Shown here: piece by piece, positions 25,499-34,153 of the stretch | Numbering within the stretch: position 1 is the stretch's first letter | Layout of the letters: every line of letters starts with the position of its first letter | Source of the DNA: Sphingobium indicum BiD32 | GTDB lineage: Bacteria > Pseudomonadota > Alphaproteobacteria > Sphingomonadales > Sphingomonadaceae | Direction of reading: 5' to 3' | Length of the DNA stretch: 64,000 bases | NCBI RefSeq assembly: GCF_000382885.1 | Contig: NZ_CAVK010000150.1 | Coordinates: 1 to 64,000, forward strand | Translations under genes and position numbers: made by a program | The notes under the pieces: model-generated | The model's input: the letters and a program-made list of their open reading frames with translations, nothing else | Database searches by the model: none | What the model was told of the DNA's origin: nothing

Positions 25499-27583
25499 TC
25501 ACCCGCCCCGGTGATAATCATATTCCATCGTTCGGCCCTGCTGCTTGGTCAGGATGCCGCCGATGATCGCCCCGCCCGCGCGGCGCAGGCGGTCCACGGC
25601 GGCGCGCAGGCCGCCATGATGATTGCGGCCCCATTCGACCACCAGCAGGCTTGCCTGCGCCTTGCCCGCCAGCAACAAAGCGTCCGTCCCGCCCAGGATC
25701 GGCGGCGCGTCGATCAGCACCGTGTCATAGCTGTCGCGCACGGACAGCAGCAGGGCTTCGAGCGCAGGGGTCGCCAGCAACTCGGCCGGGTTGGGCGGTA
25801 CAGCGCCGCAGGGGATCAGCGCCACGCCGGTCGTGCCGGTTTCCACAATGACCTGATCCGCACTCGCTTGCCCGGTCAGCAATTCGCTGATGCCGCGCCC
25901 TGCGGGCAGGCGGAACAGGCTGTGCTGGACCGGGCGGCGCATGTCGCCATCGATTACCAGCACGCGCTTGCCGAGACCCGCCAGCGCCAGCGCCAGGGCG
26001 TGCAGAGTCAGTGACTTGCCCTCCCCTTCCTGCGCGCTGGTGACAAGGATCGAACGGGGCAGGCCGCCCGCGGATGCCAGCAGCAGCGATGAAGCGAGCG
26101 GCGAGAAAATGTCGACCGGCTGGGGCGCATCGCCGGTCACCGGCACCGCGCCCAGCAATGGCAGGCCGACCCGCTCCGCCAGCGTATCCGCGGACGTCAC
26201 GGCATCGTCGAACATATGCCGCGCCGCGACCAGCAGCAGACCCAGCGCGATCCCGCCCAGCGACGCCAGCAGCAGCGTCACGCCGATGTGGGGCGAGAAG
26301 GGCCGGGTCGGCACCGCCGCGCGATCGAGCGGCTGGATGCGCCCGGCCTGAAACCCGGCCTGCGACGCCATGTCGCGATAGCGCTGGAGCAGGCTGTCAT
26401 GCAGCATCCGGTAGGTATCGACCGACCGTTCCAATATGCCGGTCTGCACGTCACGTCCGCGCTCTGCCTGCGCCTGCCGTTCCAGATCGGCGATTTCGGC
26501 GGCTATCTGGGTTTCGCCGTGAAGCGCGACCTCATATTGTTCGCGCAGTGACGAACGGATCATGTTGGCCATCACCTCCGCCTGATCGTCCAGCGCGGCC
26601 AGGCGCGCGCGGGCTTCGCGCATGTCGGGATGAGCGTCCTTGCGGAACTGGCGTTCCTCGACAATCGCGGCGCGGGCTTCGGCGCGGCTCGCCATCAAAG
26701 TCTGCATCGCGCCATTGCCCAGCACTTCGGGCAGTGTTTCCGCACTCGCCCGGCGTGCTCCTTCCCAGCGCTTCTGCGCCGCAATCCGATCGGCCAGCGC
26801 CTGCGCATGATAGGCGTTGAGCTGCGCAAGACGGGCGGTGATGCTGCCTTCCGCGGGTCGTGATTTGCTGCCTTCTTCGTCCGTCGCGGCGCCGGTGCGC
26901 GCGGCATAGACCGCCAGATCACGCTCCGCCCGCGCCAGATCATTGCGCGCGCCATCCAGTTCGCCCAGCAGAAAACGGCGGGCCTGCACACCCGATTCAA
27001 AGCCGCGTTTCAGGTCCGCGCGGATCAGGCTGTCGGCATAGCTGTTGGCGACGCGCGCCGACAGGACCGGATCGGCGCTCACGAAGCTGATGCGCAGGAC
27101 GCGCGACTTGCCGGGCAGATCGACTTCCAGATTGTCGCGCAGCAGGCGGACGACCATATCCTGTTCGACCTGTCTCTGGGTCAGGCTGCCTGCGCCCTCG
27201 GTCGGTCGCTTGCGGTCCATCCCGGCAAAGAAGGTGGGCGAGCCGACCAGCGCCAGGTCGCGCGCGACCTCTTCGGCCAGGGCGCGGCTGCGCAGCACTT
27301 CCAGTTCGGTCTGCATCAGCGATTCAATGTCGCCCGGTGCGACGCGCGAGGTGGCCTGCGCGCCTGCCGCGCCTGCGGGCACGTCCTGCACCTCGACCGA
27401 CGCCGTTGCGCGATAATCGGGGGTGGACATCAGGATGAACAAGGCGCCTGCCAGCAGGCACAGGGCCATGGTGACGAACAGGATCACGCGATGGCGGCGC
27501 AATACCGCCCAGCCATGGCGGGTGGTGGCGGCGAAGCGGGCGGCGCGGCCCTCGTCCGATACCATGATCATGGGCGCGGCCAT
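25499..27583 (-). CDS. Polysaccharide chain-length/export protein with BY-kinase domain (Wzc/GumC type)
   Basis: A 694-aa inner-membrane protein. Residues about 30-50 form the first membrane span (VILFVTMALCLLAGALFIL), then a Wzz domain and a long coiled coil (about 200-410), a second span near 440-465 (IGVTLLLASLGGIALGLLLV), and a C-terminal BY-kinase domain. Walker A-type TSAQEGEGKS is at about 514-523, Walker A' VLVIDGDMRRP, Walker B VLIDAPP. The C-terminal tyrosine cluster is poor (only EYDYHRGG). ATG 27583 overlaps the wza-type stop as TGATG. It probably controls polymer length and export with the outer-membrane protein encoded upstream. Confidence 0.88.
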   Translation of the reverse strand: MAAPMIMVSDEGRAARFAATTRHGWAVLRRHRVILFVTMALCLLAGALFILMSTPDYRATASVEVQDVPAGAAGAQATSRVAPGDIESLMQTELEVLRSRALAEEVARDLALVGSPTFFAGMDRKRPTEGAGSLTQRQVEQDMVVRLLRDNLEVDLPGKSRVLRISFVSADPVLSARVANSYADSLIRADLKRGFESGVQARRFLLGELDGARNDLARAERDLAVYAARTGAATDEEGSKSRPAEGSITARLAQLNAYHAQALADRIAAQKRWEGARRASAETLPEVLGNGAMQTLMASRAEARAAIVEERQFRKDAHPDMREARARLAALDDQAEVMANMIRSSLREQYEVALHGETQIAAEIADLERQAQAERGRDVQTGILERSVDTYRMLHDSLLQRYRDMASQAGFQAGRIQPLDRAAVPTRPFSPHIGVTLLLASLGGIALGLLLVAARHMFDDAVTSADTLAERVGLPLLGAVPVTGDAPQPVDIFSPLASSLLLASAGGLPRSILVTSAQEGEGKSLTLHALALALAGLGKRVLVIDGDMRRPVQHSLFRLPAGRGISELLTGQASADQVIVETGTTGVALIPCGAVPPNPAELLATPALEALLLSVRDSYDTVLIDAPPILGGTDALLLAGKAQASLLVVEWGRNHHGGLRAAVDRLRRAGGAIIGGILTKQQGRTMEYDYHRGG

Positions 27584-28278
27584 CAATTTTTCCCGTCCAG
27601 CGCGATGAACCCGGCTGCAAGCGCTGGCGCGGCAAGCAGGGTTCCGCCCAATATCGCCTTCGCCCGTGACAGGCCGACGATGATCGTATCACCAGGCAGG
27701 ATTTCGGGATCGGCAGCCTTTCCCCGCCGGATCGCGGCAAGATCAAACATCGCGGCTTGCCGCTGTCCGTCGATCTGCCGCACAATAACAATTTGCGTGA
27801 GGCTGGCGAGGCGGGTCGGTCCCTTGGCCAGCATCACCGCCTGGCTGAGGGTCAAACGCCCATCGAACGGGAAGAGGCCCGGCTCACGCACTTCGCCGTC
27901 CACGGTGATGCGGCGGCCGACCGCCTTTTTCACGAAAATGGTAACCTGTGGCGACACCAGATAGCGCTGGCCCAGCCGCGTGGCGATAAGGTCGGCGGCG
28001 TCGCCCGACGACAGGCCAGCCACGGGCACATCGCCGATCAGCGGCATCCGCACCGTACCCGCAGCGCTGATCTGCGCATCCTCCAGCGACAGGCCCGGCT
28101 CATGATAGACCTGGATGCGCAGCACATCGTCGGGGGATAGGCGATAGTCGGCACCGATGGCGGGCGCGGGCGGGATGACGGCATAGGCGGCTTCACCGCG
28201 CGGTGCCTGCTCGACGCTGGCACAGGCCGACAGCAATGCGCAGCCCGTCATCGCGGCATGGATTTGCCTGAAGGTCAT
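27583..28278 (-). CDS. Outer-membrane polysaccharide export lipoprotein (Wza/GumB type)
   Basis: A 231-aa export protein with a lipoprotein signal (MTGCALLSACAS, lipobox LLSAC). A Poly_export domain follows (DYRLSPDDVLRIQVYHEPGLS through VSPQVTIFVKKA), then an SLBB domain (ITVDGEVREPGLFPFDGRLTLSQAV). The C-terminal hydrophobic stretch AILGGTLLAAPALAAGFIAL could be the membrane-anchoring helix. ATG 28278 is chosen so that the signal peptide has normal length. It overlaps the Wzc/GumC-type gene. Confidence 0.88.
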   Translation of the reverse strand: MTFRQIHAAMTGCALLSACASVEQAPRGEAAYAVIPPAPAIGADYRLSPDDVLRIQVYHEPGLSLEDAQISAAGTVRMPLIGDVPVAGLSSGDAADLIATRLGQRYLVSPQVTIFVKKAVGRRITVDGEVREPGLFPFDGRLTLSQAVMLAKGPTRLASLTQIVIVRQIDGQRQAAMFDLAAIRRGKAADPEILPGDTIIVGLSRAKAILGGTLLAAPALAAGFIALDGKN

Positions 28279-28380
28279 CTGCACATCTGCCCCCTTATGG
28301 CCCAATTGAGGCCGGGGGGTAGCGATGCGGCACCCCGATGGCAACCATAGGCGCGACGGATCGCGCCCAGCCGCCGCCTG

Positions 28381-29676
28381 TCAGACTGCGATGCGCCCCG
28401 GTGCGGGTTCGACAATGCGGCGCGGCTGGTCTGGCCAGATGCCGCGCGTGTCATAGACCGCCTTGCCGACACGTTCATCGACGGGGACAGATTTGAACAT
28501 GTCATGATCGACAAGAATGACGAACACGCCACATTGTTCCAGTGCCGTATCGAGATCGATCAGTTCAGCGCCGGTCCCGACAAATTCCATCGGCAGGGCA
28601 TGGGCATAAGGTTCGACCAGCTTGATCCGGCGGCCATAGCGGCGGGCGAGACGCGCGGCGACCTTGACCGCCGGGCTTTCGCGGAAATCGTCGATATTCG
28701 CCTTGAAGGCGAGGCCGAGGCAGGCAATGTCCTCGCCAGCGAAGGCGTCGATCATGTCCGATGCCTTGGCGACGACATAGTCGGTCTTGCCGTCATTCAC
28801 TTCGCGCGCAGTGCGGATGATGCGGGCATTTTCCGGGTCGCCATGGACGATGAACCAGGGGTCGACCGCGATGCAATGACCACCGACGCCGGGACCGGGC
28901 GAGAGGATGTTGACGCGCGGATGGCGGTTGGCCAGCCGGATCACTTCCCACACATCGATGTCCATATTCTCGGCGATCACCGACAATTCATTGGCGAAGG
29001 CGATGTTGACGTCGCGGAAGCTGTTTTCAACCAGCTTGACCATCTCCGCCGCGCGGGCGGTGGTGGTGATGCAGGCACCGCGCACGAACTGGCGATAGAA
29101 GCCCAGCGCCTTGCGCGCGCAACGGGGGGTGATGCCGCCGATGCAGCGATCATTATCGATCAGCTCGACAAGGATACGGCCAGGCAGAACCCGCTCCGGG
29201 CAATAGGCGATGGCGATATCGCCCTGCACGCCCTTGCCGGGCATTTTGAGGTCAGGGCGCATGGTGCCGATGACGTCGCGCATCGCCTCGGTCGTGCCGA
29301 CGGGCGATGTGGATTCAAGGATCACCGTGTCGCCCGCCTTCAGGACGGGCGCGATGGTGCGGGCAGCTTTGAGGACATAGCTGATGTCGGGCGCGCGATC
29401 CTCCGACACCGGGGTCGGCACGGCGATGATGAACACGTCGCTGTCCTCGACAGTCAGGCTGGCGCGCAGATTGCCGCGCGCGACGACGCCCTGCACCAGC
29501 CCGTCGAGATCGACTTCCTCGATATGCACGCGGCCCGAATTGACGGTTTCCACGACATGGGCGGACACATCCACGCCAACCACCTGGCATCCCCCACGGG
29601 CGATCAGGGCTGCGGTCGGCAGGCCGATATAGCCAAGGCCAATGACGGAAACCTTCTGCTTGGTGTCGACGGGCAT
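28381..29676 (-). CDS. wecC: UDP-N-acetyl-D-mannosaminuronate dehydrogenase
   Basis: A 431-aa nucleotide-sugar dehydrogenase oxidising UDP-ManNAc to UDP-ManNAcA. The NAD-binding loop VIGLGYIGLP is near the N-terminus; PTPVSEDRAPDISYV, ESTSPVGTTEAM and ENSFRDVNIAFANELS are family motifs; the catalytic Cys lies in PGPGVGGHCIAVDP. FKANIDDFRESPA marks the C-terminal domain. Assigned to WecC rather than UDP-glucose dehydrogenase by overall pattern and by the neighbouring WecB epimerase. Confidence 0.88.
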   Translation of the reverse strand: MPVDTKQKVSVIGLGYIGLPTAALIARGGCQVVGVDVSAHVVETVNSGRVHIEEVDLDGLVQGVVARGNLRASLTVEDSDVFIIAVPTPVSEDRAPDISYVLKAARTIAPVLKAGDTVILESTSPVGTTEAMRDVIGTMRPDLKMPGKGVQGDIAIAYCPERVLPGRILVELIDNDRCIGGITPRCARKALGFYRQFVRGACITTTARAAEMVKLVENSFRDVNIAFANELSVIAENMDIDVWEVIRLANRHPRVNILSPGPGVGGHCIAVDPWFIVHGDPENARIIRTAREVNDGKTDYVVAKASDMIDAFAGEDIACLGLAFKANIDDFRESPAVKVAARLARRYGRRIKLVEPYAHALPMEFVGTGAELIDLDTALEQCGVFVILVDHDMFKSVPVDERVGKAVYDTRGIWPDQPRRIVEPAPGRIAV

Positions 29677-29763
29677 GGAGGGGCAGTCCTTATGAGAATA
29701 GGATTTGCCTCAGTTTCTGCCCGGAAATGCTGAAGATTTCGGTAACGGTGGTGCGAAGATCGA

Positions 29764-29932
29764 CCTTCTCCCCGCGGGGGAGAAGGATATGGAGCCTTAC
29801 CGCATCCGCAGGATCGGTTAGGCTCAGTTGGATGAGGGGGCTGTGCGCCAACGTCAGGGCGGACGCCCTCACCACTGCGACTAAGGCAGCAAGCCGCCAA
29901 GTCTCGTTGCCTCTCCCCTACGGGAGAGGAAG
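29764..29932. repeat. Bipartite repeat, CCTTCTCCCC family
   Basis: The gap between wecB and wecC holds two hairpins about 125 bp apart: CCTTCTCCCCGCGGGGGAGAAGG (two 10-base arms) at 29764-29786 and CTCTCCCCTACGGGAGAG at 29911-29928. The layout parallels the CCTCCCC family elsewhere in the window but with a different core. No gene is visible in this gap. Confidence 0.65.
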
Positions 29933-29943
29933 ATTTGGGTGCG

Positions 29944-31053
29944 TTATCCCGCAATCACCCCGGCGATCCGCTCCGCCGCATGGCCATCACCGAACGGATT
30001 ATGCGCGCGGGCCATGGCGTCATAGGCATCCGCATCGTCCAGCAGCGCCAGCACTTCGCGCACGATGCGGGTGCGGTCTGCGCCCACCAGCTTGGCGGTG
30101 CCAGCCTCCACCCCTTCGGGCCGTTCGGTGGTTTCGCGCATCACCAGCACCGGCTTGCCGAGCGAGGGCGCTTCCTCCTGCACGCCGCCGCTGTCGGTCA
30201 GGACCAGATGGCACAGGTCGAGCAGGCGAACGAAATGGGGATAGTCCAGCGGCTCGATCATCGCGACATTGGGCAGGTCGCCCAGCACCGCGTCCATGAT
30301 CGGGCGGACATTGGGGTTGGGATGGACCGGAAAGATGACCGCAACGTCGGGCCGGGCGGCGATGTCGGCGATGGAGCGGGCGATCGCCTCCATGCCGCCA
30401 CCGAAATTCTCCCGCCGGTGGCTGGTGACGGCGATGATGCGTTTGCCCGAAAAGCGCGCGGCGAGATCGTCCAGCCCGCTGGCGAGCGAGGGATCGGCCA
30501 ACACCCGGTCGCGGGTGGCGAGCAGCGCGTCGATCACGGTATTGCCGGTGATATGGATACCGGCCGCGTCACGGCTTTCGCGCAGCAGCGCGTCGGCGGC
30601 GGCCTGTGTGGGGGCGAAATTCATGTCGGCGATGCAGGCAACCACGCGGCGGTTCACCTCTTCGGGCCATGGGTGATGGATGTCGCCGCTGCGCAAGCCC
30701 GCCTCGACATGGGCGACCGGGATCTTGCGATAATAAGCGGCCAGGCTGGCGACCATGGTGGTCAGCGTGTCGCCATGGACGACGATGCGATCGGGCTTTT
30801 CGGCGTCGAACGCCTTGCCCAGTTCGACGATCAGCTTGGCGGTCAGCCCGTCGAGCGTCTGGTTCGGGACCATGACGTCAAGGTCGACGTCCGGCACGAT
30901 GCCGGCAATCTCCAGCACCTGATCCAGCAGGCCGCGATGCTGGGCCGTTACGATGACGCGGGTTTCGATGCCCGGTCGCGCGCGCAGGGCGTGGATGACC
31001 GGGAACATCTTGATCGCTTCGGGCCGGGTGCCGAACACTATGGCTATCTTCAT
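29944..31053 (-). CDS. wecB: UDP-N-acetylglucosamine 2-epimerase (non-hydrolysing)
   Basis: A 369-aa GT-B-fold epimerase converting UDP-GlcNAc to UDP-ManNAc. Family motifs are VFGTRPEAIKMFPV, VHGDTLTTM, HVEAGLRSGD, VTSHRRENFG and the C-terminal DSGGVQEEAPSLGKPVLVMR. Length is standard. It lies upstream of wecC in the same direction, so the pair supplies UDP-ManNAcA. The Wza- and Wzc-type genes follow. Confidence 0.93.
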   Translation of the reverse strand: MKIAIVFGTRPEAIKMFPVIHALRARPGIETRVIVTAQHRGLLDQVLEIAGIVPDVDLDVMVPNQTLDGLTAKLIVELGKAFDAEKPDRIVVHGDTLTTMVASLAAYYRKIPVAHVEAGLRSGDIHHPWPEEVNRRVVACIADMNFAPTQAAADALLRESRDAAGIHITGNTVIDALLATRDRVLADPSLASGLDDLAARFSGKRIIAVTSHRRENFGGGMEAIARSIADIAARPDVAVIFPVHPNPNVRPIMDAVLGDLPNVAMIEPLDYPHFVRLLDLCHLVLTDSGGVQEEAPSLGKPVLVMRETTERPEGVEAGTAKLVGADRTRIVREVLALLDDADAYDAMARAHNPFGDGHAAERIAGVIAG

Positions 31054-31276
31054 GCGGCAACCTTCATCATCAAGCCTTCATTCTGCGAAGCGGTATCGCA
31101 GCCCCATGTGGCAGAGAAATGTAACCATCGCCTGAACGCGGACGGGTCGCCCATGGTTTTGCAACGTCGCGATCCCATGCTAAGGCAACCACCCTTTCGC
31201 GGGTGATACGGATCTATGAAATCATGATGATCGAGGCAGGCATTACCTCCACGCGCGCTGGCGGTGTCGATCATTG

Positions 31277-31399
31277 ATGTGGCCGTGGGAACAAGAGGAT
31301 GACGATCACGCCCTGCCCCGCTGGCATCACTGGCTGCTGGCGGCGACGATGCTGATCGTCCTGAGCGCCGTCATGCCGATCGTGGCCGCCTTTTCCTGA
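31277..31399 (+). CDS. Candidate small membrane protein
   Basis: A 40-aa frame starting MWPWEQEDDDHALPRWHHW and containing one hydrophobic span (LLAATMLIVLSAVMPIVAAF). The acidic, Trp/His-rich head followed by a membrane helix resembles the other small membrane proteins in the window. The ribosome site is weak, and it ends 4 bp before the end of the convergent permease gene. Coding status is plausible but not proven. Confidence 0.4.
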   Translation: MWPWEQEDDDHALPRWHHWLLAATMLIVLSAVMPIVAAFS

Positions 31400-31402
31400 C
31401 GG

Positions 31403-32263
31403 TCAGGCCTTGATCTTCCAGCCGCGCTTCAACAGCGTGTAGCAGAGCGTGCCGAGGCCGATATTGAGCGCCAGCAGCACGCTGCTGCCAACGACGATAT
31501 TCGTATCCGCCGCGGCCACGAAGCCATAGCGAAAGCCGGAAATGATGTAGAAGAAGGGGTTGGCATGGCTGATCGCCTGAAAGAAGGGCGGCAACCGGTC
31601 GATCGAGTAGAAGGTGCCAGACAGCAGCGCCAGCGGGCCGATGAGGAAATTGGTGACTGCGGCGTTATGGTCGAACTTGTCCGCCCAGATGGACGTCAGC
31701 ACGCCCAGAAAGGCGATGAAGCTGGTGCCGATCACCCCGAACCACAGCACCGCCCACAGATGCGCAGGGGTGACATGGACACCGGGCCACAGCGCCATCG
31801 CCGCCCACAGCGCCGAACCGACGAACAGCGCGCGCGTGACCGACGATGCGACCAGCGCGCCCAACAATTCGCCGACCGAAATGGGGGGCATCAGATAATC
31901 GACCAGCGTGCCCTGCACCTTGCCCACCATCAGCGGGAAGCTGGCATTGGCAAAGCAGGCGTTGATCATGCCCATGATGATGAGGCCGGGCGCGACGAAA
32001 TCGGCAAAGGGCACCGCCTGCCCGCGCAGCATCACGGTGCGCCCGCTGCCGCCCAGGGCAACGATGAAGATGACCAGGAACAGCAGGGTCGTAATCGCCG
32101 GTCCCCACACCGTCTGAAGCTGCACCTTCATGAAGCGACGCACTTCCTTCAGATAGAGCGCCCAACTGCCCGCCCAGTTGATGTTGCGAATCACCGGCAC
32201 CCCCGGTTCGGGGAATGGCGGCAGAGTCGGCGGGGTCGGGACAATTTTGGGCTGGTCGTTCAT
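31403..32263 (-). CDS. ABC-2 type transporter permease
   Basis: A 286-aa permease with a proline-rich cytoplasmic N-terminus and about six membrane segments. The ABC-2 pattern is seen in RRFMKVQLQTVWGPAITTLLF, FVAPGLIIMGMINACFANASF, GKVQGTLVDYLMPPIS and HANPFFYIISGFRYG. Family members export polysaccharides, drugs or lipids with a separate ATPase. No ABC ATPase lies next to it, so the partner must be elsewhere. ATG 32263 is chosen over a much longer frame reaching into gcrA. It is divergent from gcrA. Confidence 0.85.
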   Translation of the reverse strand: MNDQPKIVPTPPTLPPFPEPGVPVIRNINWAGSWALYLKEVRRFMKVQLQTVWGPAITTLLFLVIFIVALGGSGRTVMLRGQAVPFADFVAPGLIIMGMINACFANASFPLMVGKVQGTLVDYLMPPISVGELLGALVASSVTRALFVGSALWAAMALWPGVHVTPAHLWAVLWFGVIGTSFIAFLGVLTSIWADKFDHNAAVTNFLIGPLALLSGTFYSIDRLPPFFQAISHANPFFYIISGFRYGFVAAADTNIVVGSSVLLALNIGLGTLCYTLLKRGWKIKA

Positions 32264-32378
32264 GATGGGATCGACTATCGGCTGGGAGGATTTGCTGCAA
32301 GGGCGCTGTTCACGGATTTGAACCTGCGCACCGACTTCCCATATAGGGATGCAGCCAGATATTTTGAGGAGTGTTTCA

Positions 32379-33083
32379 TTGTCCTGGACCGACGAGCGTA
32401 TCGACCAGCTCAAGGGGATGTGGGAGCGCGGCCTGACCGCCAGCCAGATTGCCGAGGAACTGGGCGGCGTCAGCCGCAATGCGGTGATCGGCAAGGCCCA
32501 TCGCCTGGGCCTGCAATCGCGTCCTTCGCCGGTCAAGGCCAATGACGCGCCCAAAAAGGCAGCCGTACCACCGCGCAAGCCGGTAAGCGCCGCCCCGGCA
32601 GCCGAGGTGGAGGCAGCGCCGCGCCCGGCCACGCCCGCGCCAGTGGCGCAAGCCCCTGCCCCGGTCCGCGCCTTCACGCCCGCCGCCGCTCCAGCCGCGC
32701 CTGCGCCCGTCACCGACGAAGCACCGGTCGTAGCACCAAAGCCGCAGCCGCGCATCGTGTCGGTTGGTCCCGGCGGATTCCTGCGCCAGGGTCCGGGCGA
32801 TCAGCAGGCACCGATCCCGCCTGCGCCGCCCCGCCGTCTGGTTCCCGCCAAGCCGAGCGCCGAGATTGCAGGCAAGACATCGCTGCTCGACCTGACCGAG
32901 CGCATCTGCAAATGGCCGATGGGGCATCCGGGCGAGCCGGACTTTCATTTTTGCGGTGAGCAGGTGAACCCCGGCTTCCCCTATTGCGTCGAACATTGCG
33001 GTCGCGCCTATCAGGCGCAATTGCCGCGCGGCACCCGCCGCCCACCCCCGCCGCTCCCGTTTGGCGGGCCAAGGGTTCGATAA
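32379..33083 (+). CDS. gcrA: GcrA cell-cycle regulator
   Basis: A 234-aa GcrA protein, the alphaproteobacterial regulator that binds sigma-70 and methylated GANTC promoters to drive cell-cycle genes. The N-terminal DNA-binding part SWTDERIDQLKGMWERGL through NAVIGKAHRLGL is diagnostic; a long Ala/Pro-rich linker follows (about 55-160); the C-terminal cysteine-rich segment (ERICKWPMGHP, FHFCGEQ, PYCVEHC) is the sigma-interacting domain. TTG 32379 is chosen: GAGGAG (32366-32371) is at the right distance and homologues start at this SWTDE. The upstream ATG at 32349 lacks such a site. Confidence 0.93.
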   Translation: MSWTDERIDQLKGMWERGLTASQIAEELGGVSRNAVIGKAHRLGLQSRPSPVKANDAPKKAAVPPRKPVSAAPAAEVEAAPRPATPAPVAQAPAPVRAFTPAAAPAAPAPVTDEAPVVAPKPQPRIVSVGPGGFLRQGPGDQQAPIPPAPPRRLVPAKPSAEIAGKTSLLDLTERICKWPMGHPGEPDFHFCGEQVNPGFPYCVEHCGRAYQAQLPRGTRRPPPPLPFGGPRVR

Positions 33084-33101
33084 GAAATTTGGCCAAGGCA
33101 C

Positions 33102-33143
33102 AAAAAAAGGGCCGGTTCCTTCGCAGGAACCGGCCCTTTTTTT
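33102..33143. terminator. Bidirectional rho-independent terminator
   Basis: Seven As, the 11-bp stem GGGCCGGTTCC (33109-33119), a six-base loop, GGAACCGGCCC (33126-33136) and seven Ts lie between the convergent gcrA and outer-membrane protein genes. Confidence 0.95.
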
Positions 33144-33151
33144 AGAATCGA

Positions 33152-33994
33152 TCAGAAGCGGAAGCTGGTGGTCACCATCACGCTCTGGGTGTCGAACTTG
33201 TCGCCACGGTTCATGCTCGTGCCGCCCGATGGGGTGATCAGGAACGGGTTGGTTGCAGGCGCGCTGCCCGCGCCGACATCGACGCGATAATCGCCGACAT
33301 TATAGCGGGTCCACAGATAGCGGGCGCCGATCGAGAAATTGTCGGACACTTTGGCTTCGATGCCGCCGCCTGCGGTCCAGCCCCATGCATCTTCCTTGGC
33401 ATCGACCTGCGTAAAGCTGTTCGCGCCGTTGCTGGTGCCGAAACTGTTCTTGACCTTGGCATAGGCAAGGCCACCGGTAACATAAGGCATGATGCCGCCG
33501 GGCGTGGTGTAGCCCAGGCGCGCGCGCAGATTGCCGTTCCAGTCGATCCGGCGCGTCATGGTGTAGAAAGCGGGCGTGGTCGAATATTCGGTCACGCTGT
33601 CGCTGATATAGGCCTTGCCCGCTTCGGCGACGACACCGGCGACGATGCTGCCGAACTGGCGATCATAGCCGACATGGCCCATCCAGCCGATCGCGTCCTT
33701 GTCATCATCGCAACCTGTTGCCGGGGTAGAGCCACGCGCTGCGCCGCCGCAGGTGCCGGGGGAAAAGGCATTGGCACCGGTCGTTGTGGTCACAACATCA
33801 TCATAATCACCATCGGCATCGGTATCGAAACGCAGATGCTCGGCGCCGTCCTTCTTCTGGAAATTATAGCCGAACGACCCGCCGACATAGGGACCGGTCC
33901 AGTCGACGGTGCCGCTATCCTGCGCAAGGACAGGCGACGCCGCCAGGACGAGCGCCAGGGTGGCGCCAAGTGGCGCGATACGGTTGAAATGCAT
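33152..33994 (-). CDS. Outer-membrane beta-barrel protein (porin-like)
   Basis: A 280-aa protein with a signal peptide (APLGATLALVLAASPVLAQ) and an eight-stranded OmpA/Omp25-like barrel. Typical segments are WTGPYVGGSFGYNFQ at the mature N-terminus, IGWMGHVGYDRQFG, LRARLGYTTPGGIMPYVTGG, FSIGARYLWTRYNVGDYRVD and the terminal Phe in TTSFRF. An Asp-rich stretch at about 57-65 could be a calcium-binding loop. Such proteins are abundant envelope proteins in sphingomonads; a specific function is not known. It ends at a strong terminator. Confidence 0.85.
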   Translation of the reverse strand: MHFNRIAPLGATLALVLAASPVLAQDSGTVDWTGPYVGGSFGYNFQKKDGAEHLRFDTDADGDYDDVVTTTTGANAFSPGTCGGAARGSTPATGCDDDKDAIGWMGHVGYDRQFGSIVAGVVAEAGKAYISDSVTEYSTTPAFYTMTRRIDWNGNLRARLGYTTPGGIMPYVTGGLAYAKVKNSFGTSNGANSFTQVDAKEDAWGWTAGGGIEAKVSDNFSIGARYLWTRYNVGDYRVDVGAGSAPATNPFLITPSGGTSMNRGDKFDTQSVMVTTSFRF

Positions 33995-34153
33995 TGAAAA
34001 ATCTCCTCGCCTGATCGGGTATCAAAACCCAACTGCGAACCGCTAACGGATTGAATTGGGGTTTTGTTTCACATCGCAATGCAACATTTTGTTGCTGTTG
34101 CCATTTCAGCACAGCGCTTGCGCGGATCGCCCGCCTGCCTATAGCTTGCAATC

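Noticed and set aside
31403-32755. 450-codon version of the ABC permease gene
   Set aside because: The first 160 codons are antisense to gcrA with Ala/Gly/Thr-rich low-complexity sequence. ATG 32263 gives a normal permease.
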